The position numbers and the translations under genes were made by a program. 64,000 nt of DNA from Thiomicrorhabdus sp965602805 (GTDB lineage Bacteria > Pseudomonadota > Gammaproteobacteria > Thiomicrospirales > Thiomicrospiraceae). Positions 62,700-64,000 of the stretch are shown here, in pieces. The notes under the pieces are model-generated. The model did not search any database and had not been told where the DNA came from. It saw nothing but the letters and a program-made list of their open reading frames with translations. Numbering within the stretch: position 1 is the first letter of the stretch; each line of letters opens with the position of its first letter. The stretch is from positions 1-64,000 of the forward strand of contig CBFCZK010000005.1 of the NCBI GenBank assembly GCA_965602805.1, read 5' to 3'.

Positions 62700-63815
62700 T
62701 TACTTAGCTAAAACTTCTTTAAGCGCCGCTAAACAGAAAAGTACCTTTTCACGTTTAGAACTTTCGCCCATCAAACCAATACGCCAAACTTTACCGGCTA
62801 AAGCACCAAGGCCTGCACCGATTTCTAGATTGTAATCGTTTAGTAACGTAGTACGAACGGCCGCTTCATCAACACCTTCTGGTACCCAGATAGTGTTTAA
62901 CTGAGGTAGACGGTCAGCTTCGTCAACAACGAACTTAATGCCCATTGCTTCTAAGCCTGTTTTTAACTGCTGGTGGTTCGTTGCGTGACGTGCCCAAGCG
63001 TTTTCTAGACCTTCGTCCGTTAACATCACCAATGCCTCATGCAGTGCATATAATGTGTTAACAGGTGCAGTATGGTGATAGGCACGCTTAGCACCTGCTC
63101 CCCAATAACCCATGACCAAGTTTAAATCTAGGAACCAACTTGGCACCTTAGTCTTACGGTTACGTACCTTATCTAAAGCGCGCTCATTGAAGCTGACCGG
63201 TGATAAACCAGGTGCACAAGACATACATTTCTGCGTACCAGAGTAGATAGCATCAATGCCCCACTCATCAACACGTAACTCGATACCACCTAATGACGTT
63301 ACTGCGTCTACAATTGTTAAACAATCATTGTCTTGAGCGATTTTACAAATCGTTTTCGCATCAGATGCCGCACCGGTAGAGGTTTCAGCGTGAACAAATG
63401 CAACAATTTTCGCGTCAGGATGTGCTTTACAAGCCGCTTCTACTTTGGAAGGCGTTACCGCTGTGCCCCACTCATCAGAAACGATAATGGCTTCGCCGCC
63501 AAAACGTTCAACGTTCTCTTGCATACGCATACCGAAAACACCATTGATACAAACGATAACCTTATCGCCTGGCTCAACTAAGTTTACGAAACACGCTTCC
63601 ATACCTGCTGAACCCGGTGCCGATATAGGCATGGTTAAAGCATTTTCAGTTTGGAATGCATATTTCAGCATCTCTTTAATCTCATCCATCATGCCAACAA
63701 ATGCTGGATCTAAATGACCAATGGTTGGGCGCGCCATCGCAGACAGAACACGAGGGTGAATATCAGAAGGACCAGGCCCCATTAAAGTACGTAGTGGTGG
63801 GTTAAAAGATTGCAT
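62700..63815 (-). CDS. Alanine/serine-glyoxylate aminotransferase (class V)
   Basis: A 371-residue PLP aminotransferase. The start PLRTLMGPGPSDIHPRVL and the PLP-Lys segment SGTQKCMSCAPGLSPVSF match the alanine/serine-glyoxylate aminotransferase family. It converts glyoxylate to glycine. AAGGAAAA site precedes the ATG. It is divergent from glcD, and together the two genes suggest glycolate/glyoxylate salvage from RubisCO oxygenation. Confidence 0.92.
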   Translation of the reverse strand: MQSFNPPLRTLMGPGPSDIHPRVLSAMARPTIGHLDPAFVGMMDEIKEMLKYAFQTENALTMPISAPGSAGMEACFVNLVEPGDKVIVCINGVFGMRMQENVERFGGEAIIVSDEWGTAVTPSKVEAACKAHPDAKIVAFVHAETSTGAASDAKTICKIAQDNDCLTIVDAVTSLGGIELRVDEWGIDAIYSGTQKCMSCAPGLSPVSFNERALDKVRNRKTKVPSWFLDLNLVMGYWGAGAKRAYHHTAPVNTLYALHEALVMLTDEGLENAWARHATNHQQLKTGLEAMGIKFVVDEADRLPQLNTIWVPEGVDEAAVRTTLLNDYNLEIGAGLGALAGKVWRIGLMGESSKREKVLFCLAALKEVLAK

Positions 63816-63903
63816 AAGTTTTCCTTAAAGTTTAAATATGACTAGAAAATTGAATTGGCTCAATTATAATGGCAGTCAACTACGATATACAAGAGTTAAA
63901 AAA

Positions 63904-64000
63904 ATGGATGTTATTCAAGCCCTTATAAGCGCAATAACCACAAAAAATGTACTGTCTTCCATGGAATCTTGTCGCCCTTACGAGTGTGATGGCCTATCTG
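63904..64000 (+). CDS. glcD: Glycolate oxidase subunit GlcD (N-terminal part)
   Basis: Only the first 32 codons are in the window. The residues DVIQALISAITTKNVLSS and then CRPYECDGLS match the N-terminal PYECDGL block of GlcD. The frame continues off the right edge. It would oxidise glycolate to glyoxylate, with FAD, upstream of the aminotransferase encoded divergently. Confidence 0.75.
   Translation, partial: MDVIQALISAITTKNVLSSMESCRPYECDGLS

Noticed and set aside
63850..63870. A TTGAAT/TATAAT promoter for glcD
   Set aside because: The boxes are only 9 bp apart, too close for a sigma-70 promoter.
1..64000. tRNA, rRNA, insertion sequences, prophage or CRISPR
   Set aside because: No T-loop-like GTTCGA clusters with matching acceptor stems, no transposase or integrase domains and no regular direct repeat arrays were seen by eye; a program search would be needed for certainty.

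Overview
The window looks like a chromosomal segment from a marine or saline, chemolithoautotrophic, sulfur-oxidising gammaproteobacterium of the Thiomicrospira / Hydrogenovibrio / Thiomicrorhabdus type. That placement is an inference. It rests on moderate GC, gammaproteobacterial cmoA-cmoB and selD-selU pairs, a protein resembling sulfur-globule proteins, glycolate/glyoxylate salvage genes at the right edge, an N-type ATPase operon and two large RND exporters. I see no rRNA, tRNA, CRISPR array, insertion sequence or prophage. Two parS-like centromere sites (20354-20367 and 54565-54578) suggest an origin-proximal position.

Layout. 1-1278 (-): N-terminus of a giant LapA-type adhesin with a retention module and LapG site, behind a LexA-like palindrome. 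1600-1929: small unknown protein. 2306-7161: RND adaptor and permease. 7151-13212: an unusual set of same-strand genes (Met/Asn/Pro-rich secreted protein, sulfur-globule-like Gly/Gln/Asn-rich protein, orphan ParA ATPase, TPR protein with a Gln/Met-rich tail, Met-rich membrane protein, dynamin-like GTPase). This is the best candidate for an undescribed system. 13448-13589: promoter, three hairpins and a terminator that look like a small RNA. 13645-15026: duplicated-domain protein, trxC, small membrane protein.

15103-22924 (-): a MoxR/DUF58/DUF4381/BatA/BatB-C/BatD operon. 23070-23255: remnant of an MFS transporter. 23358-29415: alpha/beta hydrolase, ArsR-rhodanese regulator, RND adaptor and permease, behind an inverted repeat that overlaps the promoter. 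29587-32520: lipoprotein substrate-binding protein coupled to a GGDEF-EAL protein. 32840-35109: selD-selU. 35173-37444: VIT transporter, mtfA, exported peroxiredoxin. 37652-40787: CopL-like, copA, copB. 41110-44164: HlyD/ABC exporter. 44220-50409: N-type F-ATPase operon (D-C-Q-B-E-F-A-G) with several oddities.

50725-55564: ABM monooxygenase, NUC1 endonuclease, MltC-like transglycosylase, cmoA, cmoB. 55849-60445 (-): secreted proteins of unknown function including a tandem paralogue pair, and a DUF1513 beta-propeller. 60682-62585: outer-membrane barrel under a textbook FNR-type promoter, followed by a putative lipoprotein hydrolase with no normal start codon. 62700-64000: divergent glyoxylate aminotransferase and glcD (cut by the window edge).

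The most striking non-gene signal is a 12-bp perfect palindrome, ACCAGGCCTGGT. It occurs exactly 12 times, with many near copies, in coding sequence (all three reading frames), in intergenic DNA and in terminators. It behaves like a highly iterated palindrome and is missing from some blocks, including the N-ATPase region.
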